A stretch of 64,000 nucleotides of DNA from Liolophura sinensis. Its lineage: Eukaryota > Mollusca > Polyplacophora > Chitonida > Chitonidae. This document shows, one piece after another, positions 1-11,327 of this stretch; the stretch's first letter is position 1; each line of letters starts with the position of its first letter. The position numbers and the translations under genes were made by a program. The DNA is taken from positions 20,657,127 through 20,721,126 of the forward strand of contig NC_088297.1 in the NCBI RefSeq assembly GCF_032854445.1. Reading direction: 5' to 3'. The notes below the pieces were generated by a model. It made no database searches. It was not told where the DNA came from and saw only the letters and a program-made list of their open reading frames with translations.

Positions 1-360
1 AGGCTGACAGATAGTCTTGGGCTCCACCTGTAGCAATATGAATACCCTGTCACAGACCCCCAGATCTTATCCTCTGTTCCCAGTCAGGCTGACAGATAGT
101 CTTGGGCTCCACCTGTAGCAATGTGAATACCCTGTCACAACCCCCCAGATCTCACCCTCTGTTCCCAATCAGGCTGACAGATAGCCTTGGGCTCCACCTG
201 TAGCAATGTGAATACCCTGTCACAACCCCCCAGATCTCACCCTCTGTTCCCAATCAGGCTGACAGATAGCCTTGGGCTCCACCTGTAGCAATGTGAATAC
301 CCTATCACAGACCCCCTGATCTTACCCTCTGTTCCCAATCAGGCTGACAGATAGTCTTGG
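1..360 (-). repeat. 85-bp tandem array duplicating the end of an FBXO9 exon
   Basis: Copies of an 85-bp unit start at 1, 86, 171, 256 and 341. The last merges into FBXO9 exon 326-425. Read on the minus strand, each unit holds a 42-nt block (14 codons, VEPK[T/A]ICQPDWEQR) at 241-282, 156-197, 71-112 and 1-27 (partial), separated by 43 nt. The block is preceded by TTGCTACAG (acceptor-like). It is followed by GTGAGA for 241-282 and 156-197, but by ATAAGA for 71-112, so that donor is broken. None has a stop. Whether any copy is spliced into mRNA cannot be seen. Confidence 0.9.
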
Positions 361-2586
361 ACTCCACCTGTAGCTTCATGAACTTAGCCACCAAATCCAG
401 TTCTTCCTCATCTTCTTCGATCACACTGGTAACAGAGAAGATCACAAAATGTTCTATTAGATTTAAATAAAACCTAATGAAGTGGATTTGATGTTATTGT
501 TTTTTTACTTTATATATTTATTTTTTTCTTTTGATTAGTAATAGCATTGCACAGAAGAATATATCACAAACATGAAGATTATTACATTTATTGTTGGAGG
601 AAACAAGAGTGTCTTTAGTAAACCACCATCATTTGCCCTGTACCTGAAAATTCTCCTGAATTACAGCCACAACCAAATCAGCTGAAGTTGGATTCAAACC
701 TGTAACCTTGGACACAAAACCTAACCAAAAAACCCTGGTTAAAAAAAGACTGAGCAGGATTTGATCCTGTCCATGTGAGAAAGTTTAAGTTTGCAAATTA
801 GAATATTTGTCATGCTACTGAAGTCACAATTATGACTTTGGCCCTTTTCCTTTGGTCAGTGTATTTCAATAATATTGCCAATCTTTATCATTAAAAAGAA
901 AAGAAGACAACGTACTGATGTTTTTCTTTCAACAGTTTCATTTAATCACCAATAAAACTTACACAATCATGTCATTGTTTTCGTTGTCTTTTTTTTTGGT
1001 TTCTTTTGTAATAAAATTAGCAACACTATATGTAAATAGCACACTCACCAGCCTTCCACAGAGTTTTCACTCTCTTTCCTCTCTGTGTAAAAAAGATATA
1101 TTCAATATAAGTAAAAATCAGGTTTATGTGCGATTCCAGCTAGAGAGAACAGCTGGGGAAGAAGCATTAATGTCAGATGCTTTGAGTAAACCACCAGCTT
1201 TTGGTAAGTAACTTTCAAAACAAACTTTAGCAAGAACTGTCCAAATTATTTGCCATTAAGTAAATATCAGACTCATACCTGTACAATTTATCTGGTTAAA
1301 CTGATTCTAAAATTTGAAATAGTTATATTGCAGCTCACTTCTGAAATTTTGGGAATTTCATCACTGATTTTGAAAGGTAACAAGTGCACAGACGAGGGTA
1401 ATAATTTGGGCTATTCTAAAATAAGGGCAAAAATTGTACAGGATTTGCGACAGTCAATTAACATATGAATATGTTATTTATTATATGGACTAACCCTGTG
1501 GAGAAAAAATTACAATTACATGTATATGGCTAAAAAGAGCAGACGAGGTGTCCCAAAAATGAGAAGAATTAGGGTTTTGAAGTGGAAAGGCAGGTACAAG
1601 TATAGATCTGAGATTTGTTTCGTTCTTCCCAGCTTAGCTTTCAGAAACATAGATCTGTACTCTTCCATTCACTAACCTGGAACACAGTGTTTTCAAGAGT
1701 AATAAAGACCATAAAGTCACAATTAACACAAATGTATCTGTTAAATTTTCCAATGAAACTTTCTGAGCTTTCTGAGTCCTACTGACAAATGTGTAGCTAT
1801 TGTTTTCGCAGGTGGCACTTGCACACACGTGGCTGACGTTTAAGTGGTACAAAAAAAAAAAAGCTCAAAGAGCGTCAATTTCTGTTCATTTTAAGAGCAT
1901 CTGGCACTTCATACTTCTACATGTACTTCATACACTCAACAATTAGCTTTCAAAACCTCATTGTCCACTTTTGCGTCCTGAGCTGTTCTATAGATTGGAA
2001 TACTTAAATAACATTGTGATATACTTATACAAGATGTCAGATTTTCAATAGACGTCAGCGTGATTGACATACCAGTTTAGGTCTATCGGGTAGACAGTAT
2101 CACGCAGTGAGCAGCTCAAAACAGACCTTATTTTTTAATATGACTGAGATTTTCTGATCAAGAATCGACTAAGGTCAGTGTCAGTGGTTGCAATAGGTGC
2201 AAAAATGTCTTAGCTTGCGGGCAGACCACGTACTATTTATTTATTTCATTGGTGTTTTTACGCTGCACTCAACAATATTTCACTTATACAACTGCCGCCA
2301 GCATTACGTTGGAAGGAAACCGGGCAGACCATGGGGAAAGCCACAACCATCCGCAGATTGCTGACAGACCTTCCCACATAAGGCCGGAGAGGAAGCCAGC
2401 CTGAGCTAGAGGCTCCTGGGTCATTACGCTGTGCTAGCGCGCTAACCAACTGAGCCACGGAGGCCCCGGCCAAGTATTAAGTGGATCTGGATATTATAAG
2501 TATTGCATATGCAGCGAGATATGCTGTTGGGGTAGCAGAATACAGATACAATGTCATAATCGGGTGCACACGGCGTCTGGGCTAAG

Positions 2587-2650
<64 letters not shown>

Positions 2651-5623
2651 CATACATTTATCAGTAAATATAAGCCATCCTTAGACTGATTTTTCAAAAA
2701 TTATGTACCTAGAAAGAGTGCCTGTCACCTGTATAAACACAGTGACATTTCAAACGATCAGCGAAAAGAAAAAAAAAAATGAAATAAAATAAAATAATTT
2801 AGCATCTGTAAAAACACGAAAAAAAATTCCAGTCAGGCCTTTTTTAAGGGCCGGTCGCATAGCATCACACATGTAATATTTTAATTTTAGCCTATCCTAC
2901 ATAATCTACTAGAGGAGCCTTACCTCTAGCAGATGGGACTGGCCTGTAGTCAATCATTGATTCCACCTCAGGAACCAGCTGTATAGCTCTTCTGTACAAA
3001 TCCACAGCTAAAAACCAAAAAGTCAAGTTTAAATTTAACATTATTTATCAATTTCCACCTTGCAGTACAAGTCGTTTGTTCAGTTGGTAGTTGAACACCC
3101 GTCAAACGAAACTTAAGTGAGGGGTGAAAATGAAAGATAATACTAATTTGATATAACAACTACTTGTTATATCTTTAATTTATCATACGGATTTGTCTAC
3201 AGTATACTTCTGTATGACATGTTGTAATATTTCAATTCAATTCTCCAAAAAAATTCTACGTTTAAGGCACTATTAAAGTCAATAGTCATGTGTATTTAAC
3301 AAATTTTGTGTCAATTTATACAAAGTGTTTAACAAGATTGTTCAAGTTCATACCATGTGTTTAACTTGTGTTGTGAGAGTATAATATATATTTGAAACAA
3401 AATGTTGATCAAATCTCACCTTCTAAGACATTTCCATTCTCTTCAGCTTTAATTCCCTCCACAAACAGCAACTTGGCCTGAAAAAATATAAATAATAATT
3501 AAATAATAATTGAATAATAAGGCTAGTATTGAACAAAAACATTAAATCTCACTTGATTCAAGCTCCTTACCACTGAGCCACATCTGTCCCATTTTCTTTA
3601 GTAGTTTAGTATCATAACAAGCAAGTATATGTAATTTTTTCACAAAATAGTCTACCTGTAAGCCATTTGCACAGTCCACACGGACTCCTTAGTCTCAATG
3701 AAAAATAGTTTTAGAGTTTGGTGAAGACTTTAGGCAGACACAACAACAATCAAATAAATAAACAGATAAATAAATACATAATAAATAGTAAATAAAATTA
3801 TCATCATACCTTGTCCTCTTTGCTGAGCTTTGCCAGTTGAAGCTCCTTCACATTGTGCTCAGTGATGCCACCATCGATGGGGCTGTTCCGGGCACTGGAC
3901 TCACTGGATGACGGCTGACGCTCGATGATCTCGCGCTGCCATGCCATTCGAAACTGGCTCAACTGATTGTCCAGGCTCGGGGGATCAGCCAGTGAGAGAT
4001 CGTCAATCTCTGCTGGTAATCCATTTTCTGATGCCTGCAGGAAAATGTAATCACATTTACACATGTATGATTGGAATTTTAAACTTAAAGGGAAGCGAAC
4101 ATATATGTGTAGAATTTACAACTGTGTGGTTTTGGCCTTATAAAAAGACAAAGCAGAATGAAGAATTCAGCTTTCGAGTGCATCAAATACTCTAATTTTC
4201 AAATCCTTCTTTTAATGACCTTATCTTTCATTTGATAACCTCACTATTTCATGATGACCAGGATGGTTGGACACTGTAATCATGATGGCTGTAGGATGGT
4301 TGGATACTGTATTCGTGATGGCTGAATTTATTTACTGATCTCTTTATTTACATGATTGCTGCTTAATACCATACTCGGAAATCATTAACCTTCGGCAAAT
4401 TATGGGTGGAAGACGAATGTACAAACAGCCACACAAGTGTCATCCAATGATCATTGTCAGCAAGGCCCGAAAAGCAGTGAGCCCAGGTAAATTTACAATT
4501 TACCTGTATAAGGCCAGGTTCAAACCCACAACTCGCTTGTCCTTGCAATCAAGGGGCAAGCGTGTCTAACTACCACAATGTAGTATCATGATGGCTGCAG
4601 GATGATTCATTGATGAAAAGTCAGGTACAACTTATATAAAACATGGATCAAATTAAGACTTAAACACGTCTGTGTTCACTGTTGTGAGACACATCTGCAT
4701 TTCAGACTGTGTGCTCCTGCACTCGCCAGAGGGACTGTGAATAGACGAGCACCCAGTCGCCACCACTCGGCTTTGAAGTTTGAAGCTTAACCTGCTTTCT
4801 TTGGCCACTGAACACAGTACATGTGCCTGCAGGGTATCCAAGAAACGCTTTTGGGAGATCTATTTGCAATGTGAAATTTCAATAAAACTAACATTTGGCA
4901 TCAAAAACATGCTGCCGCAAACAGATAAATAGAGAGAAAATTATATCCAAGGCCACGAGTAAGGCGTGATCTCGCAACATTTCGACTCACAAAAACAAAA
5001 TGGCACAGAGAGCCATCTGAAATATGAGTGTAGCTTATAAAAGTTGTACTCCACCATAACTTAGGATCATGTTATTATTTATCATACACAATTGACAGGT
5101 GCTCTTACCTGTCTGCAAGAGTCATTAATTACAGTCACGTGTAAAATATGAACCTACAAAATGAAACTGAAAGGTCATAATCAATGATAAAAATACTTTC
5201 AACGAAAAAAGGCGTAAATCTATAGAATGTGATGCACAATATCAAGGCTGTGATTTTTTGTTTTTTGGTTTCTTCCTTGTTGAGTGCTGTTGACCTGTGA
5301 AAGTTTCCCCTCTTTCTTTTTTTTTGTTGCTTTTATCTGGTTTGTCCTTGCGCGCTTATTTTCACCTGACAATAAGTTGTGTCTTGGTCTTAGCGTTTTT
5401 GTTACTGACACTTCAGTAAAGCTATCAACCTTGTTGATTAAAGATAGATTGTCTACGTATTTCATCATAAAGCTCTCCGGTTTCAACTTGTCAACAGACT
5501 TGTTGTTGTTGTTGTACGTTATGGCTTAGCGAGCACCCATTCAACTTTGTCCTTGCCTTTTTTCACCCTTGACAGTCTTAATGATAGCTATATTTTACCT
5601 CGGGCACATTACTAACTCACCAT
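326..5623 (-). CDS. FBXO9: F-box only protein 9, N-terminal part (3' end outside window)
   Basis: FBXO9 is the substrate receptor of an SCF (SKP1-cullin-F-box) ubiquitin ligase; in vertebrates it is linked to turnover of TEL2/TTI1. Exons on the minus strand: 5621-5623 (ATG alone, then GTGAGT), 3810-4034, 3420-3477, 2924-3007, 1049-1082 and 326-425. All phases agree, giving 168 codons without a stop. Residues about 77-110 (AKLLFVEGIKAEENGNV, then AVDLYRRAIQLVPEVES) match the TPR-like repeat that precedes the F-box in vertebrate FBXO9. The stretch ending LVAKFMKLQ...ICQPDW matches the segment just before the F-box. Residues 2-76 are low-complexity and acidic with the conserved LSQFRMAWQREI block. 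The F-box and C-terminal domain lie left of position 1. Family assignment is from remembered homologues; exon 1049-1082 is the least certain because it is only 34 nt. Confidence 0.92.
1238..1440. mobile_element. Dispersed repeat, MITE-like (family E copy 1)
   Basis: This stretch resembles 27350-27555: both hold 'agtaaatatcagactcatacctg' near the left end and a 'ggcaa' right end, and the outer ends are roughly inverted (AATTATTTGCC against GGCAAAAATT). It lies in the intron between FBXO9 exons at 326 and 1049. No coding capacity. The class is uncertain; a short non-autonomous DNA transposon fits the inverted ends. Confidence 0.45.
2234..2467 (-). mobile_element. tRNA-derived SINE, family A, near full length
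   Basis: On the minus strand it begins GGGGCCTCCGTGGCTCAG and continues TTGGTTAGCGCGCTAG, a tRNA-like pol III A box. The body ends with the family's 3' signature (ATATT...GAGTGCAGCG...CACCAATGAAATAAATA). It is the most complete 5' end of this family in the window and serves as its reference. It lies in an FBXO9 intron. Confidence 0.85.
2589..2644. repeat. (TA)n microsatellite
   Basis: An uninterrupted TA dinucleotide run of about 28 repeats, followed by imperfect 'tacacatacatac'. Likely length-polymorphic. Confidence 0.98.
4256..4330. repeat. Two-copy ~38-bp tandem duplication
   Basis: The phrase 'aggatggttgga[c/t]actgta' followed by 'tgatggctg' occurs twice in succession inside the long first intron of FBXO9. 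Confidence 0.7.
4340..4575 (-). mobile_element. tRNA-derived SINE, family C
   Basis: On the minus strand a tRNA-like head (GTGGTAGTTAGACACGCTTG, then CAAGGACAAGCGAG, then a B-box-like GGGTTTGAACC) is followed by a body that ends in an A/T tail near 4340. A similar head is at 56765-56975. This family differs from family A in its head. Confidence 0.55.
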
Positions 5624-6380
5624 TTTTTCCAGCTGGGGAGCTGAAAAGGCTCAAATAAATAGCTCACGGAAGGAAAATACGATAACAGTGGTTGAAAACA
5701 ATCTTGCTTTGCGTACGGCTGCCATCTTGAAAACGACTGATTTAGCTGTCAACATGAAAACTGCTTTTCGTCGCGCAAGACAAAAAGTGTTCGAACAAAG
5801 TATCACTACAATCACGCAGACAACTGTTACCGACCTTAGAAACGTATTATTCTTGCCATATGACAAACGGGTGCAAACCACAAGTAATCAATTCCAGGGC
5901 TAACTTATAAATATTATATTAATCAGTGAAAACAAACCCTAGAGGTAACAGCTGTAAAACATAAATAGATATGACAAGATCAGCTCGGTCGATGTCAGAG
6001 GCACCAAAGTAATCATTGTAGCAACGTGAAATTTATAGTCAGGGTCACTTGCGATCTGTTAGTGTTTCTTTTGTTTCATGTTTATCTCAGAACATTTTTT
6101 TTAATCTTAAACATATTGACGTGCATAGGGAAGCTATATATTTAGCACATGTGGCAAATGACTCTAATGTTACATCCTTTCGCTTCATTAATGCATGTTT
6201 TTTAGTTTTTAATTTTCATTTTAAATCAAGAATATGTTTTCAATGTTTTGACATTGCCTAAAAGAATGCACAAGGAGCGAGAGGACTGTTGCACTTTTAA
6301 AATATCTCGTCTCTGGTAGGAGTACAAGGGAAATGACCTCATCGGCACGGATCGCCATAACGAGGCTCTTCATATTCCAC
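5624..6380. promoter_or_regulatory. Divergent promoter region between FBXO9 and PI4KB
   Basis: FBXO9 starts leftward at 5623 and the predicted first PI4KB exon starts rightward near 6380. A YY1-like AAGATGGC motif lies at each end: minus strand around 5720-5730 in the FBXO9 5'UTR (AAGATGGCAGCC), and plus strand 6381-6390 (AAGATGGCGT). The FBXO9 copy also supplies the ATG of a 24-codon upstream ORF that stops at 5651. No TATA box stands out. Transcription start sites are inferred. Confidence 0.5.
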
Positions 6381-6488
6381 AAGATGGCGTCTTGTCATTA
6401 GTACAAGCCGAACGATCGGCTTCTCTCTTCAGTAGTTTTTCTTGAGGAAAAGCGGATTTTTTCTTTCCTCTTACTGTGGATCCGTTAG
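6380..6488 (+). other. PI4KB: Predicted non-coding first exon of PI4KB
   Basis: A strong donor, CCGTTAG|GTAAGT, ends at 6488 just downstream of an AAGATGGCG motif that often sits at transcription starts. No ORF opens here. The next plausible acceptor for the gene is TTTCTTTTTCCAG at 24658. Linking this exon to PI4KB is inference from strand, position and splice-site quality; the 5' boundary is approximate. Confidence 0.45.
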
Positions 6489-9140
6489 GTAAGTGTTTAA
6501 TGTCCTTGTGGAATTTACATCTATCCTCATGAAGTTATATATTAGTCTTTAAACTATTCGAATGAGTGCACTGATTTCTAAGTTTGGTTGCGGTTTTCCG
6601 GTTGGGGGTGTCAACAGGGAGCCCTAGGGGGAGAAAAGTAAGGGTTCCGTGGGGGTGGGGGTCAGGGACCGCGAAAGTGGGTGTGAGGGAGGGGACCTGA
6701 GGTGAGTGGATTATAAGAAAGGCCATGTCTTAACTGCTGGTCTTTGTGTGAGTGGTTTGACTGAAATGCACAGTAGTCAAGTAAAAACTGTCAATTAAAT
6801 TGTTCACTACCGTCTACCGGTTTGAAACTCATGTCGTTTAACTCTCATATTTGATTATGAGATCCACTTGAGTTACACTAGTTATAACTTTTATTTTATT
6901 AGCTGATCATTTTTATTTGATGAAAAAGAACCAAATATGAAGAAAAAAAAAAACGAAAACAATAAAGTAGTCAGCAGTACATCGACTTTTGGTTAAGGAA
7001 TATTTGGAGATTCAAATACTGCAGATATTAGCGCAAAATATTTAATCCTCTTCTTGGTGCCTAGATTTAATTCTTACCGTTTCTTCCTTGTTGGGACATG
7101 AAGTGTAGTCAGTGTATGGGCCATAAACTCAAAAGCTGAAGCAGTAGTTGCTAAAGCAACACTACACACACATTGATTTCCATGGCTGTTGACCTAGGGA
7201 ACCCTTCCCTTAGAAAGTAAACTGTCAAAATGTAGTGCAAAGCGACACCTGTTTCCTGATTTGTGCAGAAAACAAAAGGGCATAATCTAAATAGAAAAAT
7301 CCGTCGAGGGACCATGCATATTTCACCAAGAATAGAATAATCTCCATTACACTTATAGCTGTAAAATAAAGACAGACATCGGTAAGAATATATGACCTCT
7401 AGAATAGTTTGCCATCTTGGATTCTGGCATATTCTAAATCAAGGGGCGGAGAAGACCATCTTACCATTCGTTTGACCATCTGCAGGTGAGTTGTTGTTTG
7501 GGCCACCACCTGTTTCCCACCATTTAGATAACGTTGTTGATCTCAGGCGGTAGGTTGACAGCAAACAGCTCCATGGAACCTACAGACTCCACAGTGCAAG
7601 AATTAGGCCTATATACAGTTTAGCAACTACACTAAAATCTCGCCTTTAAGCCGCATTAAGTTGCCAGTGCTTCTGCCTCGTCTCATCTAAACAGCCATGA
7701 ACCTCTGAGACCCCTGAAATGCCGATTCAGCTTTTACGAAAACCCATACATCTAAATGAAAATCAACATATTGTTGCTCACCCTGCTAAAAGACAAAATG
7801 AACTAACTTGCCATATTTATCATTTTGTAGTAGAAGTTAAATCTGTTGAAACTAAATGTACTGTGGTTAGTATCCATTTGTAGCCCCCCAAAAAATTTAT
7901 CTGTTGTGATTGAAAATCTTACATGTAAGATCTTATGACCATGGTGCTCTACTTGTAAAGGTATGTTGGTGAAAGGTGGTTAAAGTTGTTCGGGATGGAA
8001 CACAGCTGGGTACTTTCCCTCATGCTCCTTCACAGCTAGGTGAAATATACATCTAATAATAAATGCGGACAAGGAAATGGTCAACTTGTATTTCAAGAAT
8101 CCTACACAGGGCCTCTCAGTACAACTGGAAAAAGAAAACGTATCCAAAAATCCAGTGTTGTGCTTATTTCGCATCATTTATTAGATTTCCTCTTAAAGAA
8201 CCAATCCATAAATGTATCTAACAGTAATGCTATTTTAAGTTTTTCCCTGTTTGGAATCATCGCAGTGTTGTTAGTGGATTCTTATTTCTATATTTTGTTT
8301 GTGTTCTATTTTTGTATTCTTCAAAATCAGATAGTGACTTCACCAAAACACTGGATGTACACAAGTAACACACATCAAATAAGATTACAAAAGGCTTCTT
8401 TAGTCTTTTAAGATCTACATTTTTACACCATGAGGTGTATTAATGTATAATGGTGAGATCACTGGTTATTCCCTTGAGCTTGTCTCTCGTCCTGTGGCCT
8501 GCATGTATGTACACCTTTTGACCCACATGCGCATACATTATCAGAATTCAGTACATGCCAATTATGTTACATGCAAAGTTCACAGAGATATGGAGATGAT
8601 TGACCTGAATGCCCTGGATATTCGCTTAATTTGACCCTTGTAACAGTATATCGTTTGTTTACATGTTCAGCCGATTCCAAAGGAGGTCATGTATACAGAT
8701 ATGATATGTACAGTAGTGTGCGCATCCATGTAATGTCGCAGTTGACATGCTTCTCTTTGTACATGTAAGAGGAGAAATTTCCAAAATTTGGTTCCCTTGC
8801 CTACATAATTCTAAACTGCTCAGTCGCAGTAAGCTGTCAGCAGAGCTTTTAGGCCCATTCACGTTCAGCATACATGCCAAGGAGTTCATCTATTGCATTT
8901 GGCCCTAAATGTTTGTGTATGTGAAAAATACTGATGCGACCCAACTGGAGTTGAACTCCAGTTATGTGTACAGTCAGTATATGCCAGTAAATGTTAATAG
9001 TGGATTGGAAATCAGCAACTGGTATCAACTCAGTAGGTCCAGTTGAGTTTAGTCGCACGTTAAGCTCTGGTGTATGAGAAGCCTAACACAAATTTCGTAG
9101 AGATTATCACTTCCTTTGTACCAATGTATAAAACATACCA

Positions 9141-9350
9141 TAATTCCTCAACCTTTTCGCATGAGAAAGAATAACTTTCAGTGTAATTTATGCACATTTT
9201 AAAGTTGATTTTGGAGACAAAACTGCATTAGTTAGATTGGCCAGGTTCAGGGCTTCACAAAAAGTATATTTTTATCAGCTCACACAAAAAAAGTGCCTTC
9301 AGAATATACTTGAATAAACACCTTGAGAAGAATCGAAATGGTTGAATTTC
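9141..9350. mobile_element. MITE-like element, family D copy 1
   Basis: It starts TAATTCCTCAACCTTTTCGC and ends in a decayed inverted copy (ATCGAAATGGTTGAATTTC). The interior matches copies at 28788, 31425, 41631 and 57004 ('ttggagacaaaac', 'gaataaacacctt'). Orientation is the same as 57004 and opposite to the other three. Confidence 0.75.
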
Positions 9351-11206
9351 AGTATGTCGACCATAATTCCTCCAATTTTTGGGACACCTGATCTGCTCTT
9401 TTAAGTAAATATACATGTAATTGTAGCAGGACTATTTGGTTTCTTTTTTTTTTCCACATAGTCTATCAAATGAACAAGACAGTCTTATCTTTACTTTTCC
9501 AGAAGAAAAATGTAATTGTTTGTTTTTAGCAATACTAATATGAGTCCTAAAAATTTACTGTACACTTTGAGCTCACTCTATGGATGAAAACCTATGTGAG
9601 TGTCATGTGGAAAAGCTCATCAGTTTCTTGCCAAAGGCCAGTGGTTATCTTTTCCATGCCATAAAAGGGATACATAATCAATTTTGATTGGCTGGTGTGA
9701 GCAAAAGACAAGTCCAGGCTATGCCTTGCCTGAGCTGAATTTTAGGTATGGTTTATTTATTCAGGTGTGAAGATTTAAATCAGGAAACCCACTGTCAGCC
9801 AATCAAGGTCGATAAAGTATCCCTTTAAAACCAGCTGACCAAATCATATCAAAATCAATGTATTGGAGGAGTATGTAACTTATATTTGTTTGTTAATAAA
9901 GTTTGGGATGCACTAAATGTGTCCTGGTTTGAAAATTTTAGATTGTTTGTCTTACATTTCACATTTGTATTGAACGTCACAGTTTTTAGGTTTAGTGAAC
10001 ATGAATTCATTTTAAAACAATGATCTTCAGAGGATTAATCTGACAAACTGTGTCAAATGGTGCCCCAGGCAATACTCAGTTTTCTTACTAGTTGGCGGAG
10101 TTTGTTCGCAGTAACATGCGTGAAGAATAGCTTCTGTGTGTACCTGTAATTTGTTAATTTACATTGTAGAGTCATAGAGTTTATACTCTTTGCTGCAGGC
10201 CTTTTGCTTTGTTTTTTTTTTTTGTTTTTTTTTACAGTGTTTTACAGTTTTTCTGATTACAGCCAGAATCAGCTCTGATGAACTAACAGAAGATTGTTTC
10301 AGTAGAATCAATTCATAAGCACAAATGATATTCTAAAACCCCCCTCACTTAAAAAATATTTCTTCGTTCATTTCTTTTGTAACTGATGAGGTTTACTCAG
10401 GACATTCCGGTTTCTAGCGGTTAAAACCTGAATGCTGTTGTAGAAGAGAGAAAATTCTTTACTGCAGCTTTGAACCTTAGGCAGATAAGAAATCACAATC
10501 ACATCACATTACAAGTGGTGTAATATAATATGAGTCTGGCTGGTTTGTAGACCTGGGCCCACTTGTTCAAAAGTGTTTTAAGACTTAATATCATATTAAA
10601 GTGAAAGACAGCACCGGACTAATGTTTATGTCCACTGACACACTACCATTCAAAGGATCTTAAATAGGTATTAAACATGTTTTTTAGGTTTTTTCTAACC
10701 CAGTAAAAGTTTAGTGAAACTTAGTCTTGACACAGCTTCAGAAATGGTTTGGTTAGTCTTAAGGTACAATGTATATCTTTTATACTTGGTATTGCTAATT
10801 ATCACCTGTCTGGTGTTATTTTAATGGCAAGGCCTGACTAGAACAATAAAAAAAGACATTGTTCATATCAATGCGCTTCAAGGTAAGAAAATTTTAGGGT
10901 TGTATAAAACTTTTTTTTTTCTTCAAATTTAGACAAAAGCATTGAAAAAATGATCCACACCAATTAAGATACATGTACAAAGGGAACATAAGTTTAATTA
11001 ATAATTTCAATTTTCTTCACCTTTCTCCGATATCACATAGTAATGTCAAAGTTTGTTTAGGCCGAGTTTATTCTTCTGGTATTTGCATGTACAGATTTCT
11101 TACTTTTTGTTTTAATCTCGTACCACATGCATCTCATGCTAGAAGACTATTAACTTGAGATCTAGAATGTATATGACATGTGGACATTTCTTTTATTCAT
11201 TTGAAT

Positions 11207-11327
11207 TATTTATTTGATTGGTGTTTACACCATACTGAAGAATATTTCACTTATATGACGGTGGACAGCACTAAAGTGGTTTGAAACCAGGCAGAGCCCG
11301 GGAAAGCCCAAGACCATCCGCAGGTTA
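11207..11327 (-). mobile_element. SINE family A, 5'-truncated
   Basis: It carries the family A 3' half on the minus strand, from the TTTATTTGATTGGTGTTTAC end through 'agaatatttcacttatatgac' to 'gaccatccgcaggtt'. The tRNA-like head is missing. Confidence 0.85.

Noticed and set aside
5651..5725. MAAVRKARLF as an alternative FBXO9 N-terminus
   Set aside because: The frame stops at 5651 before the splice donor, so it can only be an upstream ORF.
8040..8411. 123-codon open frame on the plus strand with a hydrophobic stretch
   Set aside because: AT-rich intron sequence gives such frames by chance; no family recognised, no initiation or splice context.
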